In this document: positions 38,686-51,832 of the stretch, piece by piece
Position numbering within the stretch: position 1 is the first letter of the stretch
Layout: every line of letters begins with the position of its first letter
NCBI RefSeq assembly: GCF_964204865.1
Contig: NC_135259.1
Span: 2,294,001 to 2,358,000, forward strand
Direction of reading: 5' to 3'
DNA: 64,000 nucleotides
Origin: Styela clava
Taxonomy: Eukaryota > Chordata > Ascidiacea > Stolidobranchia > Styelidae
The notes under the pieces: generated by a model
The model's database searches: none
The model's input: only the letters and a program-made list of their open reading frames with translations
Told to the model about the DNA's origin: nothing
Made by a program: the position numbers and the translations under genes

Positions 38686-40250
38686 AAACGTTCAACACGG
38701 TAATTACGATTAATATTTTTTCAATTAAACTGATGTGAAGTCAATGTGAAACTGGCGCCTTCTGCGAGCCCAGAACTAATTTTGTTCCCATTGCCTTTGA
38801 GTCAATTTGAAACAATATTACTTGAATGAGTATCAACCCAGTTTCAGTTCAAGTTGGATTATTGTGTGGTCTTTGGTACGCTGAGTCACCTAATTATCAT
38901 GAATGTTGTACTTTTGTGGATTTATAATCTTGCTGATTTTCAGTTGATCGATACTTACTGCTTGAGTATCTACCTGCGCCAGGTTTTATACTTGAGGTGT
39001 TTTTTACAATGGGATGGTTTTTCGCTGGAGGTAAGACTTTCATGTAAAGCACATTAAATTTAGTATAGATTTTAAACCTTCCTCGGATAAATATATTTCA
39101 GAACCTGAGCTGGAGACTGTAAACGAAAGTTTGAAATATATTGTTTCACCGGCGATAGACGGTTTTAAATCCAGACTTTGTTCGCTGCGAAATAGACTTA
39201 AAAATGCAACGGCTCATGGTAAGTAGCAAGCTTAACTATCTAATTCTAGCATACCATCTTTGAAATGTTTGTAGACATTCTTCCTTCATCCTAAATCAAC
39301 TGCGACAATAAAAATGGCTGGTGTTGTAATTAGCAAAACACCCCCACACACCCGCATGCGTGAGCGTATTCACTTTAGATTGGCAAGCTGCATATTCTCA
39401 ACACTCGAAGAAATTTAATTTATAAACCATTTCTTATTTTGTTCGTTACGCTAGATATTTTAGAAGCGTATAAGAGTCAAGAAAATCTAGAATCTCTAAT
39501 ACTAAATGGATGGAAGGAGAACGATTATGACAGAATGAAACAATTACACTATAACCAATGAGATTGTAAGTCAATAATAAGTGACTTTAATGCTGTATAA
39601 AGCAAATATTAGTTTGAAAAATTTACTCGATCTCACAAATATTACCCAATTTGGTCACTCTCACAACTCACATGATACCTCTTGCAGAAATGCTATTTTA
39701 ATAACCCGATGAAAGTTAACTATAAACCAGAATAAAATTTTTGTTCAGATATTTTAATTTTTCTCGAATTTTTACGATTCTGTAACGTTTCCCTTTTACA
39801 GTATGGTTTTTGAGATATCCAAATGTGTTTGATCTTCTTGAAAGTGTTCGAAGGTTTTTCTGCACTTATCGTAGATGCAATGTGGGAGAGTGTGCAATTC
39901 CACCAATCCGTTTCACGTCAGTTGAGCAAGAAAATGCGATGTTAGAACTTTTCCATTTATGGGAATGGCACTTTGAAGATAAAGAATTGGATCTTAGCGA
40001 AGTATTTGTTCATATGGTTGGTGAACCCCTTCTGAAAAAAGAGGGCATATCGGGAATAGATTTGACTAATTCGAAACTTTCTACGTATTTTGCTAATGTC
40101 CTTATTGCCATAGACACGTTGTTAGGCTTGTTCACCAACTTAGAAGATAATTTAAACAGAGAAACGTATCTTTTTACACAATGGCATCTGACTCTTTGCA
40201 ATTGCTGGGGAGGATATTCTGGAAGATCTTGCAACACTTGCCCTGCTTGA
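38665..40250 (+). pseudogene. Gene A copy 5, 5'-truncated with nonsense codon
   Basis: Remnant exon 2 at 38665-38699 and exons 38944-39030, 39102-39218, 39455-39565 and 39802-40250. TGA replaces GGA at 39559-39561. It lacks promoter and exon 1. Confidence 0.85.
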
Positions 40251-42091
40251 AAACTGATATAGATCGGGTTGCGATTCTAATTGAAAATCTGTATCTGAGT
40301 TTGAATATTTTGTTGAATACTCGGTTGTCCTTACTTCTATTAAATGCTGACGGAACGAATTATAACTTGCAGATCTTGCTAATATTGAAAATAATCTATC
40401 GGTGAGATAATGCTGTAATATTTCTATATTTTCATGTCTTGAAAGAATAAAATTGTACGCATTTTTCAAAAGTGCATGCGTTGATAAATAAAATAAGAAT
40501 GAGTTTCTGAAGGAAAATTTCCTACTTTGAGACTACAACTTCGTGGATTGGTCAAATTGGTCAAAAAGTTTTAAAAGATAACTCAGATTGTGTGAAAAAA
40601 CTTTTCCTTGTTCTATATCACTGAATAAATCGAGATATTTATGAATGAGTGAAATGTAGTCCAACTAGGTGTGTCATTGTAATTAGATTCTAGCCTAGCT
40701 TGGAATTCGAAAAGTCATTGAAAACGACGGGAGATATTCTATCTAACTGAGTTTTCTACCAACAACAATTGTGAATATATTTTTTTTTCAAAGTAATTGT
40801 TACGACAATCACGGGAAAGCTGTTTTCAAATCAAAACTAGGTCTTTTTATCAGCCTATCGTGAACGAGCTGTTTTTGCTTTACTTTGATTTTCCTATGCT
40901 ACAAGGGTTCAGATGGAATATCTGGAATACGTGAAACCTAATTGCACGTGTTTAGTTCTTGTTTCAAATAAAAGTTATCAATTTACCTCGTGACCTGAAA
41001 TAAATTTCCGGGTGGTTGTGCTCAGTGTATTTCCTGTTGTGGCTTTGTGTGGGTTCGTAAGATCACAGCCAAGTGGAATACCAATTGGGTCAAATTCTGC
41101 ACTACAATCTTAACTATAGCCGTACAAGCGTCATCAAAACAATATGTATCAAAGACTCTATTCGTTACTCGATTTAAAATGAATTTACGCCCACGTTTGG
41201 ATATCGTATATTTTGTAATTTACCATTGCTTCATGTCGTTACATTTCATTTCAATGTATAGTTATAAAAAATGCAGGAGCTTTTTTTAAGGAATACGGCG
41301 TTTCAATATTTGGTTGGATGCAAGATTTACACAGATCCCTTTTTTCATTACTTATCGATCTTGATCGGTAAGTATGTTGATACTTGAGGTATTTGTCTGT
41401 TTGTTTGTTTGTCTGTCTGTTAGATACACGCGATATCTCACGAAAGCGAGGTTGGATCTGCTTAAAATTTTGCATGTGCATTCATCATATCTCGGACCAG
41501 GAGCATATTGATTTTGAATGAACTATATAATTAGCGAGTTATTAATTAATTAGTAATGGGACACGCGGTGTCGCTATTGAGTCAGAGCGGAGGAAACATG
41601 CCGCTAGATCGATAAGTCGGCGGTCTCTATATCTCGTTTAATGATTTTTGATAAATTTCTGAAGTCTGTATCAATAAAGTAAATAATCATTATCGTTTTT
41701 TGTCTACGTTCTACGTTTTTTGAAGTGGAAAGTCAAATGCGACAAGAATCACGCCCTTCATACACGAATAACAGACTTGGATTATTTTTAGGTCTGTTGA
41801 TTCTTTTCCCTCAGCAAGAGTAAGTACCATTGTGTCTGTTGAAACAAACTGATTCTTGATCCAATCGCATATTGGATTTCAGTAGTTTTTCACATTTTAG
41901 TTCTGTGATTGTATTACCAAAATCCATCTTAAACTGAATACAGAACAGCAATAAACTGGTATAATGTCAGGGATAAAAGTTTTCAAACGATCAGCATTAG
42001 AACTTTACATTTTGGTATCAAACTATTGCAAACTGTGAATACCTGTCTAACTCAAACTAAGCCAAACACTGGCGATAGGGCAGGTATTATT

Positions 42092-42295
42092 GGTTCCCTT
42101 ACATTTGAACCCACGTACATTTGAACCCATGACAATTGCACCTGTATGCTATTGCACCTATGGATTTTTTTTTTGTTTCACGGATAGTTAAACTCATACT
42201 AACCCTAACCCATGGGTTTTAGCATACGCATATAGATTGAACCCGTGGATATACACATGGGTTCAAATGTACGTGGGTTCAAATGTACAGTCACC
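42092..42295. mobile_element. Miniature inverted-repeat element, unit 5 copy
   Basis: Array copy with the same GGTATTATT flanks as in unit 1, duplicated with the unit. Confidence 0.8.
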
Positions 42296-45086
42296 GGTAT
42301 TATTACATATGACTGCTTTCAGCTCAATGGTCAAAATTATTAAACGAATGCAAAGTGGGCAAACATGATAAATGAAACAACAGACAGTACGACAGTAATT
42401 TGATTCCACCATGGTATCGCTTGTTTTGATGAAACATTTACAATTTGTGGTGTACGAGATGTGTCACAGGTTTGTATTTAAAAGATCAACGTCATCATGT
42501 ATTGTGGTACCATTTATGTGATTGAAGCTTTCAATTTCGATATTTTTCCCAGTCTGTTTATTAATCGAGATGTATGTTTGCCTTGTTGTCATAGCGTTCA
42601 ATGACATTCAAATCAAAATACGGTCACTGGATGAATTTTCATGTAATGACATCATTCAGATATCTATAATTTTTACTATCCGGATAACGGATATATCCGT
42701 ATATTTCGAATTTTAACCATCCGATTAACCGGAAAGATATTGTTGAGTTTTAGAAAATCCATTTCCTCAAGTTTTTTTTGATGTATTGATCAAAAATTAC
42801 GAAACATTTTTTGCGAATATATAAACATGCACTCTAAAGGCGTTCCACTGCAAAAACTATAAGCTACACCCGACCAAAATGCAACAGAATCAGCAATTCG
42901 TGGATCGCACCTCCCACAGTGTAGGCCAATACTTGATGCGTGAAAGCACAATGCACCAGATAAGAGATGCACCACCCTGCGTGTCGTCGATCGTGCAGTA
43001 TTAGCGTTGTATCCAGTACCAAATCAAAACACGCTTTCAATTGCCCCACAATATGCCCGAATCACAATGGCACAAACCACGACAGTAGAATATAGTTATC
43101 ACCAAAACCGCCACCTCCATCTGCCCCGTCGTTATACCCACCCATTTAAAGCTTTTCAACTGTATTCGTTTATAGCCTTGCTTATATTTTCAACCTAACT
43201 TAAAAGAATGGGCTCTTCTATTTTAAAAGAATGGGCTCTTCTATTACATATTAATCACATTTGTGTTACATATTTTGTGATGTGAGAGTGAAGTTCACGA
43301 TGGCTGAAATATAGACAGAGAAGTGTGAATAAAAATTGTTATCACGTGATATGGGGTATGTCCGCCGTAATTTAACAAAAAATATCAAAATTACTAATGA
43401 GCATATACACCATTCATGCAACTTTATTATTCGGTTAATCGTCACAATTATATTCGATATCAGAGAGCAAAATATCTCTCGGTTTACCGGTTATTCGTTA
43501 ATCCAACCCCAGCCTCCTATTATGTATATGTGAACAATGTCTTTTATTGTTATGCATAAATCCATGACTGAACTTTTCTTCCTCCACCGGCACTTGAAAC
43601 TTTCCATTATGTATTGCTTCACCTCAAATTGTTCTTTGACCAAAAAATAAATGTGATGGCTTATTTGGGGAATCAAATGTGACTACAACTATTTTGTTGA
43701 TATTGTTTTTCCATTTTCTGAGTTTCTCATTATTCTCGATTCATTTTTAGTAGTGATATCTGAATATATATTGCGCACTGTTTCAATAGACTTTTGACTC
43801 TATTTCCTGTATTCAACAGGGGTATTCAAAGTTTCTTTTAATATCCTCTATTCTTTTTAGAGTATTTAACATGTTTCAACATTTTATTTTTAGATGATGG
43901 CAACTTTCCAACATTTTCAGCATTTTGAACTATTTGAGATATTTCTTTACTGATATTTATACTTTTTAGACTAGTTAGCTAGTTGTCTTTGTTTTTACTA
44001 CTTACAATAATTATATTTTGTTCTTTAATTTCTTCAAATTGTGTCATTAACTCTGTTGTTTCATTATTTGATGACAGCTCTTTATATCTAAATCTATTCC
44101 TATGCGATGTAATTATCCAGTTCATTTCTTTGTCCATTTTTAGTTTAATATGTTATACATTTTAAGTTAAGTTATCAATAACTTAGGATACTACGTTCGA
44201 AATGACATGAGTTTAATGGCGCTACATAAGAGAATTGTTTTCGTGTGTATGTAGGCCCAAAGCGCATGGAAATATATTAACTCCAAGATCACAATTTTTA
44301 AGATGACGACTGTCGAAAATAATATAACACTGAACTGTAATATTGTTTCAAGCCAGTAAGCGGCACACCATCTTACTACAAGCGACGCACTAATGTTTGG
44401 AACCTCTGGTTTAGGCAATTAAGGCAAGGCATGCAGGCACGTTTCAGACATGCAGGCGTGTAGGGAGGTGAGAAAATTAAATGTCAGAGCTCTCGCATCT
44501 TGTAATTTATATATGAGAAGACTGCGTAGAAAAACTCAAGTAATCAATTCGGTAACATTTGAAATTGATAACATTTACCATTTAAACCATTAATTTTAAA
44601 CCCCTTTTCGAACTCTTCATCATCAAACTTCACACATCTTCTGCGTAGAATATGCTTTATTCGTTTACCATTCCAGCATAACTGCAGAGAGTGAAAACTA
44701 AGTGCACATGATTTGACTGATATTATTCGCCTTGGTATGGCTGGTAGTGTTGCCTGAACTGAGTTGCAACTATTTAAAAATTGATACAAAATTAATCGTC
44801 CTCTATTTAATAGTGGGTGTACTTTGGTCAAACTCCTCTTGAAAAAGTAACAATTTTCTGTTAAACATGCGGTGCTTGTTAAAATCTGTCAGTTACAAAC
44901 GCGGGGAAAAGATGTTAGTCATTTTGTTTTGACGTGAATTCATTCTGTTCATGATTGCGTATTCAGGAAAGACGAGACGGAAAAACGTTGATAACAATTG
45001 TGCCCTTCCTTTTGAATGATTTGATTTAAGTTATAAAAAATCACAGCAGCAATAAAGCAGTCTGGGCAAACACTGTAACAAAGAAA

Positions 45087-48037
45087 ATGTCGCGTGCGAG
45101 ACTTTTTTTGTTCAATTTACTCATCCTCTTTTTGATAGCAAAAAGTATAGCAAACGTTGAAGGTAAGTAGTGAATTGATCAGCATTAGATTATTTGAATT
45201 CATTACAAATTTGTCGTATTTGCAAGGTTGGTTCAAGTTGGGCAATCGTACGTGTAGTATACATGATGAATGAATGAGGAATGGTACCTGAATTGGCCGA
45301 AGAGATGAAACACAAAGTTTAATTTTTAAATGAATTCTACATTCTGAAATGCAATGGATTGTCTAATTTCGCATAATTTATATGCTACGTATGCGAATAT
45401 TTTCATAGCTTTCTAGCAATATATTACCTAATTATTATTATCATTTTATCGCAATAAAAAAGCTATTCAGCACGGCCAATCCACATGCACAAACGTTTTT
45501 TTTTTATAGAAAGGCAAGAATATCAAGCGGAATTTGATAGGACCTTTACGTGTGACGACGTTGTTCGCAGTAAGCCATCTCTATATTACTCAAGTTATTC
45601 ATATAATATATATTTTCTTCATACAACCAATAAAATACACACAGCGATGCATGGTTTATTTCCAGATCGCATATTGTCAAGGAAAACGCGTCTACAGTCA
45701 ATTTACTGACATACTGTATTTATTGACGATAGATAAAAAATAAAACTCCCATGAAATTTAAATCAAGTAGGCCTAGTTTTGTTTCATATTCCTAATTTCC
45801 ATGTCATGGTGTTTTGATTATTTTTATCAGTATGGAAAGGCGAGGATTATGCTTCTACTAAACCTTCGGAAGAGTTTATAAAAGATTTTGAAATAAACTT
45901 TGGTGAAGCCTATCGATATGGTACGATAATGTTTATTTTTGTTGTGTCCCACTATTTTTACCCTTTTCTGTTTATTTATACGGTGATAGAAGAAAAACGA
46001 CAAAAAATTCACTACAGATACGTAATTTTAAATAAACCAATTGTGTGTCCGTAGCGTAATGCTATGCGAAGTATAAATAAAGCTATACGTTAAGAATATT
46101 GTCCTGGTCTCTGTGCATTCAAGTGACAATGAGCATCTGCCCATCTATTACAGTTTATTGCTGATAGATATAAAATCGACTCTTGTTAGGACGAACCTTG
46201 GGTAAAATTAACAATTTATTTTGAGAAGAAGAAATATATGATTTAAATAACTGTATACTAAGAATTTTACGAACGGAATGTGGGTCGTTAAAAATCACTG
46301 TACTTGAAACGGGATTGAGTCACTGCTTATATAAAAGCATTTAAGTTCAACGGGAAAAATGATAAATGTTTTTCCTCGGCTATGGGGTTTTATATTAGCA
46401 AACAATTGACCACAAATTTGCAATATAGTTCTTAGATATATCTTATCTATACGCATGTCGAAACTAGAGAGTTTGCAAACGTCTGTAATCAATACGTAGA
46501 TTAATCATGACTAACCCAGAGAATATGCCATAATTTTGTATATTTAGTATTATTAGGGAAATATACATTTAACACCTTAATACATTTAATACAGGCGGCC
46601 CTGGACCCACCATAGCTACGTATGACGTCATGGAAATTGTGACTTTACCCACCATTAAACAATTTCTCGTGACTGCTTGCTCTTTACGGAAAAGAATTCT
46701 TAATGCAACCGCACATGGTACGTTCATAGCTGCGATCAATTTTTTACTGTCATCGCAGGGCAATGTTAACATTATAACAAAAATTTGGAATACGAATATT
46801 TTGCATCAAAGATGATAGTTAAAATTTTCAGTTTTAATCGAAGGGAGTGAAATGAATCTGATAAAACTGTAATCATTTTCCTAATTTCTTAATAATTCAA
46901 ACTTTCAGTATAAGATCATTATTTATTCCATCTTTAGACATTATGGAGAGTTATTTGACAATAAAAGAAATCAGGAAAGTCGTATATGGAGGTGGTTGGG
47001 GACCGAACACACATGGCTTGTTAGGTAATAGCAAGAAACCAGCGGAATATTGTGAGTGTAGAATTTTCAATTACCATAACACGAAATTTATGTAATTTAA
47101 CTAAAATAGGTCATAATTGGGAGCCTATTTTTGTTTTTTGTTATATGCCGACTATTCTTGTATGATTATTGGGTATTCGGGCACTTTTCCGTAATGCAAA
47201 AATGCTGCTATCACAAAAACAGAAAATGCGCTTTTTCATTCTTGAATCCCAAATTATTCATTTGTCAGTGCAAGGCCGACTATTGGCTTAATTGTCCAGT
47301 TGTGGATGGATAAATTCAGAAAATAAAGCCTGCTATTTAAGTTTTAAACTTTGGCATAGTTGAAAACAGCTTCCCAACAAGTTTGAAGGGTATCACATCA
47401 AGACAATTGTTTTTGTTTCACAGCAACCGCAATGCTTGAATATTGAAAATTTAAATAATGACTCATTTGCTGCCCATATATGTACATTCCTATGCATTCA
47501 TATGATATTATTCTCCTTTGAAAATATGATAAATTTCTTTTGGAAACAGTGTGGTATATGAGACAGCCAACAACAAACGATCTAATGCATATGCTACGCA
47601 CGTTTTTCTGCATCTACCGCACTTGCAACGTTGGAATATGTAAAATTGGATCTGCGGAATTTTCGGAAGCACATTATAAAACAGCAAGAATTGAACTTCT
47701 GACAGCATGGCGTGATAAGATAAAAGCATTGGATGAAGATATTGCCGACGAAGTCGTTATGGTGAAAATGTTGCAGCAAGCCATTGTTCTCGATGAAAAG
47801 TCCGAAGCAGACTTGTTGAAGGGAGAACTTCTTTCCTATTGGATCAACGGAATCTTGATGTTAGATGGTATAATCACAATTATGGTGGGTATAGAACAAA
47901 ATCCAACGAAAGAAAATTTCATGAAAAGTATTTGGGACTCCACCATATGTGAGTGTTTAGATGGATATGGTGGGAGAATGTGCAATGTCTGCCCAACGGA
48001 AAATATATTGCCACTTTATATTTTTAACAAATTTTAG
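45087..48037 (+). CDS. Gene B copy 5, complete, ancestral C-terminus
   Basis: Exons 45087-45162, 45510-45569, 45831-45920, 46595-46717, 46938-47051 and 47550-48037, totalling 951 nt and 316 residues. It ends in N-K-F followed by TAG, which is probably the original end of gene B because unique flank follows it. One missense change (Val to Ala) lies in the last exon near 47655. Intron 3 is 43 bp shorter than in the other copies. No AATAAA is evident close behind the stop. Confidence 0.78.
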
Positions 48038-49599
48038 TTTTTATTTATGCAAACTGTTAAAATCTTGTTTTTAGTATTTCTAAATGTCCCCACACAGTAT
48101 CTGGTAATGAAAAACATATCCATTTATTTCATCTTGGTTGGTTTAGCCGGTCTATCGATTGAAATTATTCGGGTTTTTATTTTTGGTCCTCTACATTTGG
48201 TCTAACATTCGATCTCCATATGTGACACCAGAAAATCTAAAGAAGGTTATTGCGGAGATTTGTAAAGACTAGATATTGTCGAGGTATTTTAATACATTTT
48301 GCATCGCTCAAATTGTCCTTTAATAATAATATATATTTATATACATATATATATATTGATAATATGTTATAGTTTATAGTTACTGTAAATGTCATAAATT
48401 GTGAATTTTCTGAGTTCAGAAGAGTCATAACAGCAGAGTTCATTGCAAGCCATACGCGATTCTTGTATCGAGAGTTTTACCGGGGTAACTCTTTTTAGTC
48501 TATAACGCAATAGTCCTAACTCTTAATGATCTGATTCTAGAATCAAACAATTGCATGATCGCAGTTCGCGACTCAAAGCTGCATAAAGAATTTGAAATAT
48601 TTTAGAAAACTTCTAACCAGCGCAAGAACATGTTCGCTAATGTTGGAAAGTTACAGTTTAAGAGGGGAGACGAGCTTACTCTGCGTGTTTTTACCCCGGT
48701 ACTAATAAACGTACTTCAGCTTTAGAGTTCAATAATCACAAAATAGCTTGTAATGCCAAATATTTGTATATTGTAAAGTTTCACAATCGAATTGACCCAA
48801 CAGATAACGAAATACACAGGCGTGTCTATGGGACATACGTTGCCCCATTGCCTGCCCCATCCTATTCCATGGGATTCCCTTTGAAATACAATTCAATAAA
48901 AATTGGTTGTAAAATTGGTGTAGCGTCTCCTAAATAGGACTACATGTACAAAGAAACATGCAAATGGACAACATTTATTGAATTTGTTAATTTTAAAAAT
49001 TAAGAACTATTATATAACTAGCAAGAGAGCTATGCTCGAATATATGGGCACGAAATCCACAAGGAAATGTTTTGCCATCAATTTCTCAAAAATCATACGG
49101 CATCCTAAACAGCCACGGTAACTTACCAGTACAACGGTACGCGATCTGTCCCAGCTTTTCCAGGTCATGTGAAGATGATCTATGGCTTTCTATGCTACAT
49201 GATTCAGTTTTTAAAACCGTGTTCCTATGATTAGAAAATAATACAGCGAAATTTTGGATGAAATATTAACCATTTTGCTATAAAATAATGAAGAACAAAG
49301 AAGATCAGATAAGGGAATTTTATTCATGTAAATACAACATTCCCTGTATTTAGTACCGCGTATAGAATAATAATGGTGGATGTCAGTGGGACTGATGTTC
49401 CTGGTGCTTCAACACTATACTGTTGCAATTTGTGGACGAATGTGAGAGAGACATACTCTTAACTCTTCTTCTGTGACCAAATACCCGAGCAGCATAGTTT
49501 ACTCTCATCTTCTTTTCAAGTTTTAAGCGAAAATGCACGTTTGTAAGTCGATATGCTAACTTTCAAGTGTCTATTGAAAATTGCAATCAATTGAAATAA

Positions 49600-49800
49600 A
49601 TTCAAAAATGAAATCTCATCGCGGCACACCAATATTTATTTCGTGGCACACTAATGTGCCGCGGCACGGTGGTTGGGCACCAATTGGTATCCCAATGGTT
49701 CTCAAACGTTTAGGTACCTTCGCTAATTCTAACCTTCCGAAAGAGATATCGTATTTTGCACCCTTTGGGCGATATTGCTAACCGTGAGAACCGCTGTCTT
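49600..49800. mobile_element. hAT-like repeat end(s), degenerate
   Basis: The stretch has GCGGCACACC, TGTGCCGCGGCACGGTGG and TGGTTCTCAAACG, followed by GTGAGAACCGCTG near 49797. GGTTCTCA-type termini with GCGGCACA-rich subterminal sequence are common in non-autonomous hAT elements. I found no 8-bp target duplication, so the boundaries and class are tentative. Confidence 0.35.
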
Positions 49801-50615
49801 AGACAATGCATACAAGCAATAATATTGCACTGATACAAATAAATACCAAAATCACTTAACTTGTATACTACGGCACTAAAATGACAAATCACCAACTATC
49901 AGAAACACTCCGACAGAATTCCTACGGTAGGCGTATTTTTTTCTTAGCGCATAATTGCCACCAGATGTATGTATGTGGTGAGTAAAACAACTTCATTTGT
50001 ATTTAAACAATACAATGCTATACAATTTTATTTTGACCTTTCGTCCATAACACAGAACACGAATAAACAAAAATAAAGAACACGACGGAATTAATCGGGA
50101 AAATGGGCAAATCTTAAATGGAAGGTTTATAACTAACGCTGTAACCAACGTTTGTGCCCACTCACACAACTGAAAAACACATCACGAAAATCATACTAAA
50201 AGGAATAAATTCATAAACAGCACACACGAACATGAGAGAACAAAATTCACCGGCGAAGCTTACGTGTAAAGTTTTGAATAATTTTGATGAACGAAATGGT
50301 GAAGAGTACAAAAACAATTAGAAGTTATGTGACGGTGTCTGTGCCGAAATGCGAATCCCAATAAAAAAACATTTAAGGGACTAGCTGCTGGTTTTCTCAC
50401 TAAACAAACGAAGCTAAAAAGCAAAGAACAAACATAAAAACTCGAAAACTAGTTTCGGGCGAGCTTCTTGTGTAACCAAATTGGTTCGAATTTAGAAAGT
50501 TTGCATTTTAAATCTTAAGATCACATTTAAGTAGATAACGGTCTTTAGTCGTAGCTCCATATGAATGCCATTCTTTTTCCATGTAGATTGTAGAACATTG
50601 AATCAGGTCTCTCCC

Positions 50616-50894
50616 TGTGTCCAGTTTAAATAGCATGTTTCCATCCTCAATATTATTGCCGGTACCGTGTAGAATGTTCGTTGTTAACATTTTCGATTCA
50701 AAATAATTACGCAATACGGTTCTGTTTTTCATATAATAATATACCGTATTATCTCCTTGTGTCCAGTTTAAATAGCATGTTTCCATCCTCAATATTATTG
50801 CCGGTACCGTGTAGAATGTTCGTTGTTAACATTTTCGATTATAAATAATTACGCAATACGGTTCTGTTTTTCATATAATAATATACCGTATTAC
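50616..50894. repeat. Tandem duplication, period 142 bp, two copies
   Basis: The sequence starting TGTGTCCAGTTTAAATAGC at 50616 recurs at 50758 with very few changes. The second copy ends near 50894 after TATACCGTATTA. Confidence 0.85.
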
Positions 50895-51230
50895 ATTGTA
50901 TATTAAGTACACGCTGGGGGACAAAAAAGTAATAGAAATATAAGGCTACAAGCGTATTAAGGTATAAAACATGGATACTCAACTAACTTCCATCAAAAAT
51001 TCGTTTAAACAACTTTCAAAATCAATGGGACCCGGTCATTTTAGAACATAGGCTATATTTTACCATACAAACGTCACGTCTTTACTGTCTTTCAAAAGGC
51101 CCAATAGAGTACTTGCAGATTTGTCCTTTAACGTTATCATGCTGGCGAAGATATAAAGATGACGTTAGGCACACCGTACCTATCCAAATACGGCTCCAGG
51201 TAAAACAGATAATTAATATAGAAATTGGGT

Positions 51231-51336
51231 GCTCCAGAAGTATGCACACCAAGATGTCGCACAGCCTGATTCGTAACCGGTACACACATATTATGTTCAG
51301 GTTGCGCGCCATCTTGGTGCACATGCTTCTGGAGGT
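51231..51336. repeat. Short inverted-repeat element
   Basis: CTCCAGAAGTATGCACACCA at 51232 is mirrored by TGGTGCACATGCTTCTGGAG near 51316-51335. The pairing extends inward with mismatches. It resembles a small foldback repeat and has no coding content. Confidence 0.55.
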
Positions 51337-51629
51337 CCAAAAATTGTAATCTGGGTAATGCGCCGAAGTTGTACTGTTATCAGAACCAGAAAGCTTTGCT
51401 CAAATATGAGGACATGAACGGCAAAACTCAAAATATTTTATCACCAATTTACCGAAAACCATATGCGGTAACTTACCAGTATTGGTACATACAGGACAAA
51501 TTGACTACACGGACAACTCATCAGAGTCAATTCCTCTAACCAGGGTACCGGTAATGATACAAGGTCCTGTGACGATGATCCATTCTTCATGACTCAGTTT
51601 CAACGCAAATTGAAATATTAACTGATCCG

Positions 51630-51832
51630 GGTGACCGTACATTTGAACCCATGTACATTTGAACCCATGCGTATATCCACGGGTTCAATCTATATGCGGG
51701 TGCTAAAACCCATGGGTTAGGGTTAGTATGGGTTTAACTATCCGTGAAACAAAAAAAATTCCATAGGTGCAATAGCATACAGGTGCAATTGTCATGGGTT
51801 CAAATGTACGTGGGTTCAAATGTAATAGAACC
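51630..51832. mobile_element. Miniature inverted-repeat element, independent copy in opposite orientation
   Basis: Same element as at 7081-7284 but reversed, starting GGTGACCGTACATTTGAACC. It is flanked by its own perfect 9-bp duplication ACTGATCCG (51621-51629 and 51833-51841). Different flanks show a separate transposition event and confirm the element ends. Confidence 0.85.

Larger units (their letters stand above)
38665..48034 (+). repeat. Tandem array unit 5 (9,370 bp, last)
   Basis: The last unit, followed by unique flanking sequence. It is 43 bp shorter than the standard unit because of one deletion in intron 3 of B (near 46039). Its 3' end shows the ancestral end of B with its TAG stop at 48035-48037. 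Confidence 0.95.

Noticed and set aside
3654-48034. The whole array as a pure assembly duplication artefact
   Set aside because: Units carry distinct point changes, a 43-bp deletion and a consistent microhomology junction, so true copies are more likely. Read depth would be the final test.
49581-49781. Plus-strand frame of 66 codons
   Set aside because: It covers degenerate hAT-like terminal sequence with GCGGCACA motifs, so coding is unlikely.
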